Positions 16,330 to 24,164 of a stretch of DNA of 32,615 nt are shown in pieces. Below the pieces are notes generated by a model. It searched no databases, had not been told where the DNA came from, and saw nothing but the letters and a program-made list of their open reading frames with translations. The stretch lies in assembly GCA_944321495.1 (NCBI GenBank), contig CALULP010000021.1, forward strand, positions 1 through 32,615. The letters are read 5' to 3'. The translations under genes were made by a program, and so were the position numbers. Source of the DNA: an uncultured Bacteroides sp. (GTDB lineage Bacteria; Bacteroidota; Bacteroidia; Bacteroidales; Bacteroidaceae). Every line of letters starts with the position of its first letter. Within the stretch, counting starts at the first letter, position 1.

Positions 16330-17236
16330 TACCCCTGTCCATTAAAGCCATGAAACAATCTTCTATCGTAGCAGCCACAGGACGGACACTGACATCCCGA
16401 TAGCCCTTGCCCTCAAGATAAGCGGCCAAATCCCCGGGATGTGTCCCTTCCCGCACCGCGACATGATAGGCAGCCCCAAAAGAAAACGAGGCCTTGACAG
16501 CCGGATAGCCGCGCAAATCGTCCAGCAAGGCATGCATCCTGTCCGCCTGCACCGCGAAGAGGGTGTCCGGATAACGCGACACAATGTCCTGCGGGGTATC
16601 CACCTGTAGGAAACGGCCGGATTGGATGAGGGCAATACGGTCGCATAGGTTGGCCTCGTCCATATAAGGTGTGGATACAAGGATGGTAATGCCCTGCGCT
16701 TTCAACCGGAGCAGCATGCCCCAGAACTCCTTACGCGACACAGGGTCTACACCCGTAGTAGGTTCGTCCAGGAAAAGCACTTCGGGCTTATGGATAAGGG
16801 CACAACTCAAAGCCAGTTTCTGCTTCATGCCGCCGGACAGCTTGCCCGCCAGGCGATGCCTGAATGGCTCTATCTGCCGGTAGATGTCTTCTATCAAGTA
16901 ATAATTCTCCTTAATGGTAGTGCCGAATACGGTGGCGAAGAACTGGAGGTTCTCTTCCACAGTCAGGTCCTGATAGAGGGAAAAGCGCCCGGGCATGTAG
17001 CCGATGCGCCGGCGGAGGGCACGGTAATCCTTCACCACATCGCAGCCTGCCACCGTGGCCGTGCCGGCATCTGCCAGCATCAGTGTGGCAAGAATGCGGA
17101 ACAGGGTGGTCTTTCCCGCCCCGTCCGGCCCGATAATGCCATACAATTCACCCGGGTCGACATGAAAGCTCAAGCCGTCCAATGCCTGTACTTTCCCATG
17201 AGCCTTACTGAGATGCTCTACTGATACTGCTTTCAT
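16310..17236 (-). CDS. ABC transporter ATP-binding protein (first ATPase)
   Basis: A 308-residue ABC ATPase with Walker A GPDGAGKTT (Asp in place of the more usual Asn or Ser), Q-loop region PGRFSLYQDL, canonical signature LSGGMKQKLALS, Walker B VLFLDEPTTGVDP and switch STPYMDEANLCD (a Pro in place of the usual H-loop His: the sequence reads TPYM rather than THYM). A C-terminal extension of about 85 residues follows the nucleotide-binding domain. It overlaps the HlyD gene by 4 bp and the next ATPase by 20 bp. Confidence 0.92.
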   Translation of the reverse strand: MKAVSVEHLSKAHGKVQALDGLSFHVDPGELYGIIGPDGAGKTTLFRILATLMLADAGTATVAGCDVVKDYRALRRRIGYMPGRFSLYQDLTVEENLQFFATVFGTTIKENYYLIEDIYRQIEPFRHRLAGKLSGGMKQKLALSCALIHKPEVLFLDEPTTGVDPVSRKEFWGMLLRLKAQGITILVSTPYMDEANLCDRIALIQSGRFLQVDTPQDIVSRYPDTLFAVQADRMHALLDDLRGYPAVKASFSFGAAYHVAVREGTHPGDLAAYLEGKGYRDVSVRPVAATIEDCFMALMDRGNEWKQA

Positions 17237-18135
17237 TCTTCATCAATCTTAATCTCCCCATACATTCCCCGCTTGATGTAACCGTCGTTCTTCACCGCCA
17301 CCTTGACGGCATAGACCAGGTTGGCACGTTCGTCGCGGGTCTGGATAGTCTTGGGAGTGAACTCAGCCTGGTCGGAAATCCAAGAGACGGTACCGGAATA
17401 TTCGCGCCGGCCGTCCTCCCCTTCATCGGCAAAGACACGCACCTGCTGCCCTATCTTCAAGGCGGTGAGCTGCGGGGCAGTGATGTAGACGCGCAAATAC
17501 ATGTCCGCCAGGTTGCCCAGCTTGAAAAGGGCACGTCCCACCGATGCCAGTTCGCCCGGCTCGGCATACTTGGCAAGGACGGTGCCCGTAGCGGGACTGG
17601 TGATGATGCACCGGCGCATCTGGTCTTCCACTTGGGCTATCTGTGCCTCCAGCATCCGCACCTGTCCGCCGACGCTGCGGTTTTCTTTTTCCAAAGTTTC
17701 AGTTTGGGCGGCGAGCTGCTTTTCCAGCACGGCAATGCGGGCGTCGATGTCATCCAGTTGCTTGCGGTTGGCGGCATTGGCTTGCAAGAGGTTTTCCGTG
17801 CGCCGGCGTTCGCGCTGCTGGGTGGCAATTTCCTGGCGGATGGATGCCATCTGCCGGTTCACATCATAGCGCCGGCTGTCCGTGGCTTGCAGGTTGCCAA
17901 GAAGCTCTTCCCGCTTCAGGCTGAGCTGCAGGGTATCAATAATCCCGACAGACTGCCCGGCCTGGAGGGACTGCCCCTCGCGGATGTCCAGTTCCAGAAG
18001 TTCGCCTGCCCCTTGAGCGGAAACGGTGATTTCCGTAGCCTCAAACACGCCCGAGGCGTCGTAACCGGAACCTTTCCCTTGGCACGAAGCCAACAGCCCT
18101 ACGGCGAAAAGCATAGTGTAACAAGTTGTTTTCAT
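17233..18135 (-). CDS. HlyD-family periplasmic adaptor subunit (lipoprotein)
   Basis: A 300-residue membrane-fusion protein linking inner-membrane ABC subunits to the TolC-like channel. The N-terminus has a lipobox (LLASC, Cys18). A lipoyl/barrel-sandwich half (about 30-65), a coiled-coil hairpin rich in Gln, Arg and Glu (about 75-175), the second lipoyl half (ITSPATGTVLAKYAEPGELASVG) and a beta-barrel domain follow. It starts 21 bp after tolC and overlaps the first ATPase gene by 4 bp. It is similar in architecture to YhiI/YbhG. Confidence 0.92.
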   Translation of the reverse strand: MKTTCYTMLFAVGLLASCQGKGSGYDASGVFEATEITVSAQGAGELLELDIREGQSLQAGQSVGIIDTLQLSLKREELLGNLQATDSRRYDVNRQMASIRQEIATQQRERRRTENLLQANAANRKQLDDIDARIAVLEKQLAAQTETLEKENRSVGGQVRMLEAQIAQVEDQMRRCIITSPATGTVLAKYAEPGELASVGRALFKLGNLADMYLRVYITAPQLTALKIGQQVRVFADEGEDGRREYSGTVSWISDQAEFTPKTIQTRDERANLVYAVKVAVKNDGYIKRGMYGEIKIDEE

Positions 18136-18156
18136 ATTCGGATTCTATTATTAATT

Positions 18157-19425
18157 TCAGTTGTTGGTCACGTATTTGCGGTCGTACAGGGCTTTCAGCA
18201 GGCTTATTTCATGTACGATTTTGTCCTGTATGGCTGCCTGTTCGGCGTGGATGTCGCGTGTCAGGTCGGTACCGCTCAATGTACCGTTGGCCATCTTCAC
18301 CTCGGAAGCCTGGCACACGGAGCGGCGCAGGGCGATGATTTCGTCATCATACTTCAGTTGCTCCTCGTAACGGTCGATGTCGGCATCACGTTGGGCCACG
18401 TCGAGGGCAGTGTTGAAAAGGAAGGTTTCACGCCGCGTCTCTACCGTTTGAATGCCTGCCTTTATCTTGCGCCGGTCGTTTTTCCGGGTATAAAAGTTAC
18501 TGATATTCCACGACAGGCGCACGCCGGCCATGCCATAAAGTTGAAACTTGTCCTCGAACATGTCCAACCCAGGTTTGCCATATCCGCCTGTGGCAAAAAG
18601 GGAAAAACGGGGCATCAGTCCTGCGGTCAGTTGGCCATCCTGTGCATGGAGGCTACGGATTTGCGCGTCAAAAAGGGAAAGTTCCGGCCGATGGTTTGCC
18701 TTGAAGGAGGAGCGGCCGGTATAAGGAAGAGCCAACGCCACGTCCTCGGGAAGCTCCCGCCCCATAAACTTGCCCAGCATCAGCACATACGCACGGCGGG
18801 TATGGCGGAGCTGTGCTTCATCCTGGCGGGCGCCCAGCAAGTCGACGCGCAGGGCGTCAAGGTCGGACTGGCTGGCAATACCATTATCAATATAAGAAGC
18901 CACTTGCGTGCAATGCCGCTGAAGCTCATCCTGCAGAACCTTGTTTTGCCGCAGGCGGGCATCGGTCAGCAGGATGCCGAAGTACAGTTGGTTCACCCGG
19001 TCGCGAAGGGCGTAAAGGCTGACATCCAAGTCGCGCTGCTCCACATCGGCCTGCGCACGGAGCGTTTTGCGCCGGGAGCTGATAGTCCCGCCGTCCCAGA
19101 TAGTCTGGTTCAAGGAAATTTCCGCCTTATATTGGTCCCGGCTCAGCGAGGGAATCTCCACATCGGGAAAGCCAAGGGCATTCAAGTCAATGGGGATGTG
19201 GGTCACATCGCTTTGGTAAGTGGCTTGTGCCGAAAATGCGACCTGGGGCAAGTAACCACGGGCAGCGTTCTCCAGATTGTACTCCTTGGTCTTTTCTATC
19301 AGCTCATATTGGCGGATAAGAGGGTAGTTGGACTCCGCTTGGCGGTAGCAGTCCTCGATGGTGAGCTGGGCACGGCAAGGCAGCAGGCAAAGGAGGGAAA
19401 AGAGGGAAATTATCGTTTTCTTCAT
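18157..19425 (-). CDS. TolC-family outer-membrane efflux protein
   Basis: A 422-residue outer-membrane channel of the TolC/OEP family. A signal peptide (MKKTIISLFSLLCLLPCRA, then QLTIEDC) is followed by two repeated helical halves with long Gln/Arg/Glu/Leu-rich helices, and short beta segments such as AFSAQATYQSDV and SLFATGGYGKPG. ATG 19425 is chosen because it starts the signal peptide; the frame stays open for a further 109 codons upstream, but that part crosses the 21-bp repeat array. A -7-like CATCTTTG lies at 19430-19437, only a few bases before the ATG, which could make a very short leader or none. It is the first gene of the six-gene efflux unit. Confidence 0.92.
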   Translation of the reverse strand: MKKTIISLFSLLCLLPCRAQLTIEDCYRQAESNYPLIRQYELIEKTKEYNLENAARGYLPQVAFSAQATYQSDVTHIPIDLNALGFPDVEIPSLSRDQYKAEISLNQTIWDGGTISSRRKTLRAQADVEQRDLDVSLYALRDRVNQLYFGILLTDARLRQNKVLQDELQRHCTQVASYIDNGIASQSDLDALRVDLLGARQDEAQLRHTRRAYVLMLGKFMGRELPEDVALALPYTGRSSFKANHRPELSLFDAQIRSLHAQDGQLTAGLMPRFSLFATGGYGKPGLDMFEDKFQLYGMAGVRLSWNISNFYTRKNDRRKIKAGIQTVETRRETFLFNTALDVAQRDADIDRYEEQLKYDDEIIALRRSVCQASEVKMANGTLSGTDLTRDIHAEQAAIQDKIVHEISLLKALYDRKYVTNN

Positions 19426-19602
19426 GGCGCAAAGATGTTGTGGGTTATCGTCTTTATGTTCCGGCAAGATTGTTGGGATAAATGTAAGAAGATGTTTTGA
19501 CGGGACAAACGAATTAAAGCTCATTAACATAAAATCTTTTCTTTCCCACCCCAAAAAGATTCCCGACGGAAGGAAAAAATCCGATTGCCACGGCCAAAAC
19601 TT

Positions 19603-19686
19603 TATCTTCAGCCTAAAGATAATTATCCGAAGGCTGAAGATATATATCTTAGCCCTTAAGATAATTATCTGCAAGCCTAAGATAAT
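19603..19686. repeat. 21-bp palindromic tandem repeat (4 units)
   Basis: Four units in exact register: 19603-19623, 19624-19644, 19645-19665, 19666-19686. Units start TATC and end AAGATA plus AT or TA; the consensus is roughly TATCTTnnGCCTnAAGATA, itself an imperfect dyad. Unit 1 and unit 2 also form a perfect 12-bp inverted repeat (TATCTTCAGCCT / AGGCTGAAGATA), and the palindrome GATAATTATC recurs at 19618-19627 and 19660-19669, 42 bp apart. Confidence 0.8.
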
Positions 19687-19783
19687 CTTTTTGCGGTAAG
19701 GAAAAGATTTTTGTCCTAAAGGAACCGTTTTTTCCCCAACCGGGCCTTCCATTTTTCCTCCGCAGATTCTCCCCCGCTTTCAC

Positions 19784-19813
19784 TTGTTTATCCGGCAGAA
19801 ATCCTTAACTTTG
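19784..19813 (+). promoter_or_regulatory. Promoter of the superoxide dismutase gene
   Basis: TTG (19784-19786), 19 bp, then TAACTTTG (19806-19813). The leader before the ATG at 19872 would be about 50 nt. Confidence 0.7.
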
Positions 19814-19871
19814 TATGGTCTTGATTCCCAAACGGGAAAAGCAAGGCACGAACCACTAAAAACATTGCATC

Positions 19872-20453
19872 ATGAAAAACGAAATGCCCCGCCTCCCCTA
19901 TCCCATCAATGGGCTGGAACCGGTCATCAGTGCCGAAACCATTGAATTCCATTACGGAAAACACCTGCAAACCTATGTCAACAACCTCACGAACCTGAGC
20001 AAAGGAACGGAATATGAGCAGAAAGACATTGAGGACATCGTAAGCGCCGCTCCCGATGGCGGCATCTTCAACAATGCAGGGCAAGTGCTCAACCATGCCA
20101 TCTATTTCCTACAATTCACCACACCGGGACAAAGCAAAGGCCCCGAAGGCAGGCTGGCCGAACTGATTGCCCGTGACTTCGGGAACCTGGACGAACTGAA
20201 AAGACAGATGGAAGAAGCTGCCATCGGCCTGTTCGGTTCCGGCTGGGCATGGCTTTCACTGGACAAAGACGGGAAACTGCAAATCAGCAAGGAAAGCAAT
20301 GCAGGCAACCCGCTACGCCGGGGACATAAACCCCTGCTTTGCATAGACGTGTGGGAACATGCCTACTACATAGACTACCGCAACCGGAGGGCCGACCACG
20401 TAAAGAAACTGTGGGACATCATAGACTGGAAAGCCGTGGCAGACAGGCTGTAA
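19872..20453 (+). CDS. sodB: Superoxide dismutase (Fe/Mn family, Fe-type)
   Basis: A 193-residue cytoplasmic enzyme that dismutates superoxide. The four metal ligands are all present: His27 (EFHYGKH), His75 (VLNHAIYF), Asp159 and His163 (DVWEHAYYIDY). Gln71, four residues before His75, is in the position that marks Fe-type enzymes (Gln69 of E. coli FeSOD), so iron or cambialistic use is likely. There is no signal peptide. It has its own promoter; mazG begins about 110 bp after its stop, also with a -7 box of its own. Confidence 0.95.
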   Translation: MKNEMPRLPYPINGLEPVISAETIEFHYGKHLQTYVNNLTNLSKGTEYEQKDIEDIVSAAPDGGIFNNAGQVLNHAIYFLQFTTPGQSKGPEGRLAELIARDFGNLDELKRQMEEAAIGLFGSGWAWLSLDKDGKLQISKESNAGNPLRRGHKPLLCIDVWEHAYYIDYRNRRADHVKKLWDIIDWKAVADRL

Positions 20454-20532
20454 CGGAACGGCTTGCCCCGCCGGATGACCAACGGGAATGAGAAAGGAAT
20501 GCGCCGGAAGACCAAGATTGAAAAGAAATGCG

Positions 20533-20540
20533 TAGCTTTG
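20533..20540 (+). promoter_or_regulatory. -7 box of mazG
   Basis: TAGCTTTG fits TAnnTTTG, 24 bp before the ATG at 20565. No -33 box at the right distance. Confidence 0.45.
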
Positions 20541-20564
20541 CACGACTATTCAATCCAACCATCT

Positions 20565-21359
20565 ATGCAACATACCCGAAAAGAACAAATGGAAGCCTTC
20601 GGACGCTTCCTCGACATTCTCGATGAATTGCGCGAGAAATGCCCTTGGGACCGTAAACAGACCAACGAAAGCCTGCGCCCCAACACCATAGAAGAAACCT
20701 ATGAACTGTGTGACGCCCTGATGCGCGATGACAAACAAGACATCTGCAAAGAGCTGGGCGACGTATTGCTGCATGTGGCATTCTATGCCAAAATAGGCAG
20801 CGAGACGGACGACTTCGACATCAAGGACGTATGCGACCGCCTTTGTGAAAAGCTCATTTACCGCCACCCGCACGTATTCGGCGATGCAAAAGCGGAAACA
20901 GCCGGACAGGTATCTGAAAACTGGGAACAACTGAAACTGAAAGAGAAAGGCGGCAACAAATCGGTATTAAGCGGCGTGCCTGCCGCCCTGCCTTCCCTCA
21001 TCAAAGCCTACCGCATACAGGACAAAGCCCGCAACGTGGGATTCGACTGGGAAGAACGCGAGCAAGTATGGGACAAAGTGAAAGAAGAAATCCGGGAATT
21101 CCAAACCGAAGTGGCCGGCATGGACAAAGACAAAGCCGAGGCCGAGTTCGGCGATGTTCTGTTCAGCCTCGTCAATGCGGCACGACTTTATAAAATCAAT
21201 CCGGACAACGCTTTGGAACACACCAACCAAAAGTTCATCCGCCGCTTCAACTATGTGGAGGCGCACAGCATCAAGCAAGGCAAAAACCTGCAGGATATGT
21301 CCCTGCAAGAAATGGACAAGCTCTGGGAAGAGGCCAAAGCGCTGGAAAACCAAGATTGA
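20565..21359 (+). CDS. mazG: Nucleoside triphosphate pyrophosphohydrolase MazG
   Basis: A 264-residue, two-domain all-alpha NTP pyrophosphohydrolase that converts NTPs to NMPs and pyrophosphate (house-cleaning). The first MazG domain has CPWDRKQTNESLRPNTIEE then EETYEL and KELGDVLLHV (EExxE and ExxD metal ligands); the second has EEIREFQTEV and AEFGDVLFSLVNAARL. The C-terminal NALEHTNQKFIRRFNYVE is typical of the family. ATG 20565 is chosen because the upstream part of the open frame is low-complexity and lies before the -7 box. Confidence 0.93.
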   Translation: MQHTRKEQMEAFGRFLDILDELREKCPWDRKQTNESLRPNTIEETYELCDALMRDDKQDICKELGDVLLHVAFYAKIGSETDDFDIKDVCDRLCEKLIYRHPHVFGDAKAETAGQVSENWEQLKLKEKGGNKSVLSGVPAALPSLIKAYRIQDKARNVGFDWEEREQVWDKVKEEIREFQTEVAGMDKDKAEAEFGDVLFSLVNAARLYKINPDNALEHTNQKFIRRFNYVEAHSIKQGKNLQDMSLQEMDKLWEEAKALENQD

Positions 21360-21366
21360 ACGGATA

Positions 21367-21419
21367 AAAAAACAATCAGCCCGCATACCTGCTGCCAGGT
21401 TATGCGGGCTGATTGTTTT
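21367..21419. terminator. Bidirectional terminator between mazG and the Spy-like gene
   Basis: Long stem: AAACAATCAGCCCGCAT pairs with ATGCGGGCTGATTGTTT, extended inward by ACCTG/CAGGT. A-rich on the left and T-rich on the right, so it works in both directions between convergent genes. Confidence 0.9.
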
Positions 21420-21436
21420 CAATTGTCTCATCAGGC

Positions 21437-21922
21437 TTACTTGCGGGGCGCGGGAGTCCGCGAATCCGGTTTCCGGTGGTTGCCTTTTCCACGCAGGTTC
21501 TTCAGCCATTCGCGGTGGAAACGCATTTCAGCTTGCTGTACTTCATAAAGCTTCTTGCAGGACAGTATTTCCTTAAATTTCTCAAAATAGGACTTTTCCA
21601 ACTCATCAGAAGCGATACGGGTGTCATAGACGCTTTCCAGAATTTCTTCGTAGCCCTCTTCCGTAAGGTCTTCTTTCCGCCCTTGGCGCATCAGCTTCCA
21701 CGCCTTATCGTTCAACTGCTTCTTTTCATCTTGCAACTTAAAATAAAGAGGGAAAAATTTCGCCGCCTCCTCAGCGGTAAGCCCGGCTTTTTCGGCAATA
21801 AAAGCCTGCTGCTTTGCCCGGAACTCTTCCTGGGTCAAATGTTGGTCGACTCTTTCGGAGGCGAAAAGGGATGCCGGAACCAAGCCGAGCACCATTACAA
21901 ACAAAACAATCAGTTTCTTCAT
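21437..21922 (-). CDS. Spy/CpxP-like periplasmic protein (hypothetical)
   Basis: A 161-residue protein with a clear signal peptide (MKKLIVLFVMVLGLVPASLFA), followed by an all-helical, charged mature part. LTQEEFRAKQQAFIAEKAGLTAEEAAKFFPLYFKLQDEK-type helices recall the LTxxQ-containing Spy/CpxP stress proteins, but the similarity is by composition and position rather than a firm motif. The C-terminus is basic. It is the third gene of an ECF sigma/anti-sigma unit (32 bp after the membrane protein gene), which suggests a periplasmic sensor or chaperone output of that sigma factor. Confidence 0.75.
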   Translation of the reverse strand: MKKLIVLFVMVLGLVPASLFASERVDQHLTQEEFRAKQQAFIAEKAGLTAEEAAKFFPLYFKLQDEKKQLNDKAWKLMRQGRKEDLTEEGYEEILESVYDTRIASDELEKSYFEKFKEILSCKKLYEVQQAEMRFHREWLKNLRGKGNHRKPDSRTPAPRK

Positions 21923-21954
21923 ATCATTCTCAACAGGTTTAAATTAATTCCTAT

Positions 21955-22323
21955 TCATTCTTCAGCATCTGCCAGATAAAGATACAAGGAGTAATCGTCC
22001 ATCATGGTATTTTCCATAGCCATATCGATGTATTCCATTTCTTTTTCCACCTCCTCTTCCTGGGCGACTATGGTTTCATCGCTTGCCGCAGGCGTGTAAT
22101 GCGAGGAAGCAACCCGTATAATCAAGGCGGCACCTACAAACATGGCGGCCATATAAAGCAACGGCCTCACTTTCTCCCACAGGGTAGTCTCATGGGTAGG
22201 GATATGTTCCTTTTCCGGAAGCTTGTCCATTACCTCCGAAGCCAACTGCTCGAAGTAGCCTTCAGGCACGCGAAACGGGTTTTCCGTTCCCAAAGTCTTT
22301 CTGATTCTATCTTCTTCTTTCAT
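21955..22323 (-). CDS. Small single-pass membrane protein, probable anti-sigma factor
   Basis: A 122-residue protein. The N-terminal cytoplasmic part has NPFRVPEGYFEQLASEVMDKLPE, a segment that I know from small proteins next to ECF sigma genes in Bacteroidetes. One membrane helix is at about 52-72 (LLYMAAMFVGAALIIRVA). The external part is strongly acidic and Met/Tyr-rich. It starts 49 bp after the sigma gene and precedes the Spy-like gene. There is no zinc-binding HxxxCxxC motif, so it is not a classical ZAS anti-sigma factor; the role is inferred from position and topology. Confidence 0.7.
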   Translation of the reverse strand: MKEEDRIRKTLGTENPFRVPEGYFEQLASEVMDKLPEKEHIPTHETTLWEKVRPLLYMAAMFVGAALIIRVASSHYTPAASDETIVAQEEEVEKEMEYIDMAMENTMMDDYSLYLYLADAEE

Positions 22324-22372
22324 AAGCTATCCTCCTCTTCTATTCCGTTAGACTGTGCAGCAGGCAAAAGGT

Positions 22373-22927
22373 TTAATAATGTTCATTCAAAAACTTCTCG
22401 ATTTTTTTAACGGCATGGTGATACGAGGCCTTGAGGGCTCCTACCGAAGTCCCGAATATCTCGGACATGTCTTCGTATTTCATTTCCTCGTAATACTTCA
22501 AGTTGAACACCATGCGCTGCTTTTCCGGCAGTGACATCAATGCTTTTTGCAAAGTACACTGGATACGGTCGCCCGAGAAGTATGGGTCACTTTCCAGGCG
22601 CTGCACCATGTCCGACTCCGGGTCATCCAGCGAGACTTTTGCCTCGGCACGCTGCTTGTTCAAGAACGTCAGGCACTCGTTCAACGCGATACGGTAAAGC
22701 CACGTGGAGAGTTTGGCCTCCGCCCGGAAATAATCGATATTGACCCACGCTTTGAGAAATGTATTTTGCAGCAAGTCGTTGGCATCTTCGTGCGAGAGCA
22801 CCAGCCGGCGTATTTGCCAATACAATTGTTCGCTATATTGGCGGACGACCAACTCAAATCCCTGCTTCTGCGTACTCTCGTTCTGTAAAAGCGCCAGCAC
22901 TTCTCGTTCGTTATAGGAAGGATTCAT
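22373..22927 (-). CDS. ECF-family RNA polymerase sigma factor
   Basis: A 184-residue group IV sigma factor. Region 2 spans about 25-95 with HEDANDLLQNTFLKAWVNI (core-binding 2.2) and STWLYRIALNECLTFLNKQ; region 4 spans about 128-182 with LPEKQRMVFNLKYYEEMKYEDMSEI and the helix-turn-helix TSVGALKASYHHAVKKIE. No region 1 or 3. It heads a three-gene unit with the small membrane protein and the Spy-like gene, a layout that suggests an envelope-stress circuit. Confidence 0.93.
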   Translation of the reverse strand: MNPSYNEREVLALLQNESTQKQGFELVVRQYSEQLYWQIRRLVLSHEDANDLLQNTFLKAWVNIDYFRAEAKLSTWLYRIALNECLTFLNKQRAEAKVSLDDPESDMVQRLESDPYFSGDRIQCTLQKALMSLPEKQRMVFNLKYYEEMKYEDMSEIFGTSVGALKASYHHAVKKIEKFLNEHY

Positions 22928-22961
22928 AAATTTCTATCCGCATTAATTCGTTATGAGCAGG

Positions 22962-22969
22962 CAAAGATA
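22962..22969 (-). promoter_or_regulatory. -7 box of the ECF sigma unit
   Basis: TATCTTTG on the minus strand, 35 bp before the ATG at 22927. No TTTG at -33. An upstream GGGAAA followed by CGTA recalls ECF-type promoter elements, but the spacing is short, so autoregulation is only a possibility. Confidence 0.5.
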
Positions 22970-23060
22970 CGGCAATTCACGCATTTTCCCGTCTTACTTT
23001 TTCATAAATATCCCTTTTACTGACATTAGACGAGGTTTAGGACAGAAGGTTTAATCCGCG

Positions 23061-23975
23061 TCACACCGGCACGCACAACATCTCGCTTGCCAAAGTGGTA
23101 TTGGGGAATATAGCCGCGGCTTCATGCAACAAGATTTCCGCCTCTTCGTAACGTGCCGAAAAATGCCCGATGAGCAAACGTTTCACCCCGGCGTCGCTGG
23201 CTATACGGGCAGCCTGGGAGGCCGTAGTATGGAAAGTCTCGCGGGCACGGGCCGCATCGGCTTCGGCAAAGGTGGCCTCGTGAAACAACAGGTCCACCCC
23301 TTTCACCTGCTCCGCCAAAGAAGGCAGGTACAAGGTATCCGAACAATAAGCATAGCGACGGGGGGGAGGGGGCGGGACTGTAAGCAAAGCGTTGGGTATA
23401 GTTTGCCCTTCGGGAGTCACATAATCGGCACCGTTCTTTATCCGGTTCAATTCATATACAGGCACTTGGTAGAAATCCACCTGCTCGCGCACGATGTGGT
23501 TGGCACCTTGTTTCTCGGCAAAAAGGAAACCGCAGCATGGCATGCGGTGGCGTAACGGAAGGGTGGTTACGGTAAGCGAGCGGTCTTCGTAAACCTGAAC
23601 CGCCTCCTTGGTGTCAAACTCATGAAAAAGTACCGGGTAGGACATCTGCCTGTTGAAAAAGCTGAAAACCGGCGCAAAGATTTCTTCTGCCCCCCGGGGA
23701 GCATGGATGTGCAACTCGGCTGTCCGCCCCAGCAGATTAAGCGTGGAAACCAAGCCCGGAAGTCCGAAACAATGGTCGCCGTGCAAATGGGAAATAAAGA
23801 TGCGGTTCAGCCTTGAAAATTTCAGGCGCGACTTGCGGAACTGCAACTGCGCACCTTCGCCACAGTCTATCATAAACAACTTGTCACGTACATTCAGTAC
23901 CTGACTGGTAGGGAAATGGCGCGTAGTGGGCAAAGCCGAGCCACACCCCAGAATATTCACTTCAAACTTCTCCAT
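23061..23975 (-). CDS. rnz: Ribonuclease Z
   Basis: A 304-residue short-form tRNA 3' endonuclease of the metallo-beta-lactamase fold, which trims pre-tRNAs before CCA addition. That fits the two tRNA genes here, which lack encoded CCA. HLHGDH at residues 63-68 is the core zinc motif; FISHLHGDHCFGLPGL follows the family pattern. Further ligands are in CSDT, LFHEATFAE and IGHFSARY (exosite and His). ATG 23975 (MEKFEVNILGCG) is chosen; an ATG 14 codons upstream lies inside the -7 box at 24015-24022. A run of six prolines near residue 230 is coded by two C tracts (C7 and C5 on the coding strand). Confidence 0.95.
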   Translation of the reverse strand: MEKFEVNILGCGSALPTTRHFPTSQVLNVRDKLFMIDCGEGAQLQFRKSRLKFSRLNRIFISHLHGDHCFGLPGLVSTLNLLGRTAELHIHAPRGAEEIFAPVFSFFNRQMSYPVLFHEFDTKEAVQVYEDRSLTVTTLPLRHRMPCCGFLFAEKQGANHIVREQVDFYQVPVYELNRIKNGADYVTPEGQTIPNALLTVPPPPPRRYAYCSDTLYLPSLAEQVKGVDLLFHEATFAEADAARARETFHTTASQAARIASDAGVKRLLIGHFSARYEEAEILLHEAAAIFPNTTLASEMLCVPV

Positions 23976-24014
23976 GTACGGGTCGCAAATAAGGAAATGC
24001 CGGTTATCCACTTG

Positions 24015-24022
24015 CAAAGATA
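24015..24022 (-). promoter_or_regulatory. -7 box of rnz
   Basis: TATCTTTG on the minus strand, 40 bp before the ATG at 23975; it overlaps an upstream ATG and so rules that start out. No clear -33 box. Confidence 0.6.
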
Positions 24023-24090
24023 CAAAAAGTTATCCGGAAAAACCGCCCGGCCCAAAGGGCAAAAAGAAGACACAGCCCCGCCCCGCAAGA

Positions 24091-24130
24091 AAAAACGGGG
24101 GAGGATATCCCTTTCGGAAATATCCTCCCC
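24091..24130 (-). terminator. Intrinsic terminator of ferritin
   Basis: On the minus strand the 11-bp stem GGGGAGGATAT/ATATCCTCCCC with an 11-nt loop is followed by CGTTTTTTC, about 35 bp past the ferritin stop. Confidence 0.88.
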
Positions 24131-24164
24131 ACACATCCGTTTCCTGAACGGCCAGTTTCCGGCA

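Larger units (their letters stand above)
19426..19871. other. Divergent intergenic region between tolC and sod
   Basis: No gene. It contains the 21-bp tandem array (19603-19686) and the sod promoter (19784-19813). Both strands happen to be open in one frame through the array. Confidence 0.6.

Noticed and set aside
17632..19500. Plus-strand open frame of about 620 codons
   Set aside because: Antisense to the HlyD and TolC genes; no promoter, no recognisable domain.
19603..19686. Heptad-like peptide repeats (LKII pattern) on both strands of the 21-bp array
   Set aside because: A 21-bp DNA repeat gives seven-residue periodicity automatically in any open frame; the flanking frames show no start or domain, so coding is unlikely.
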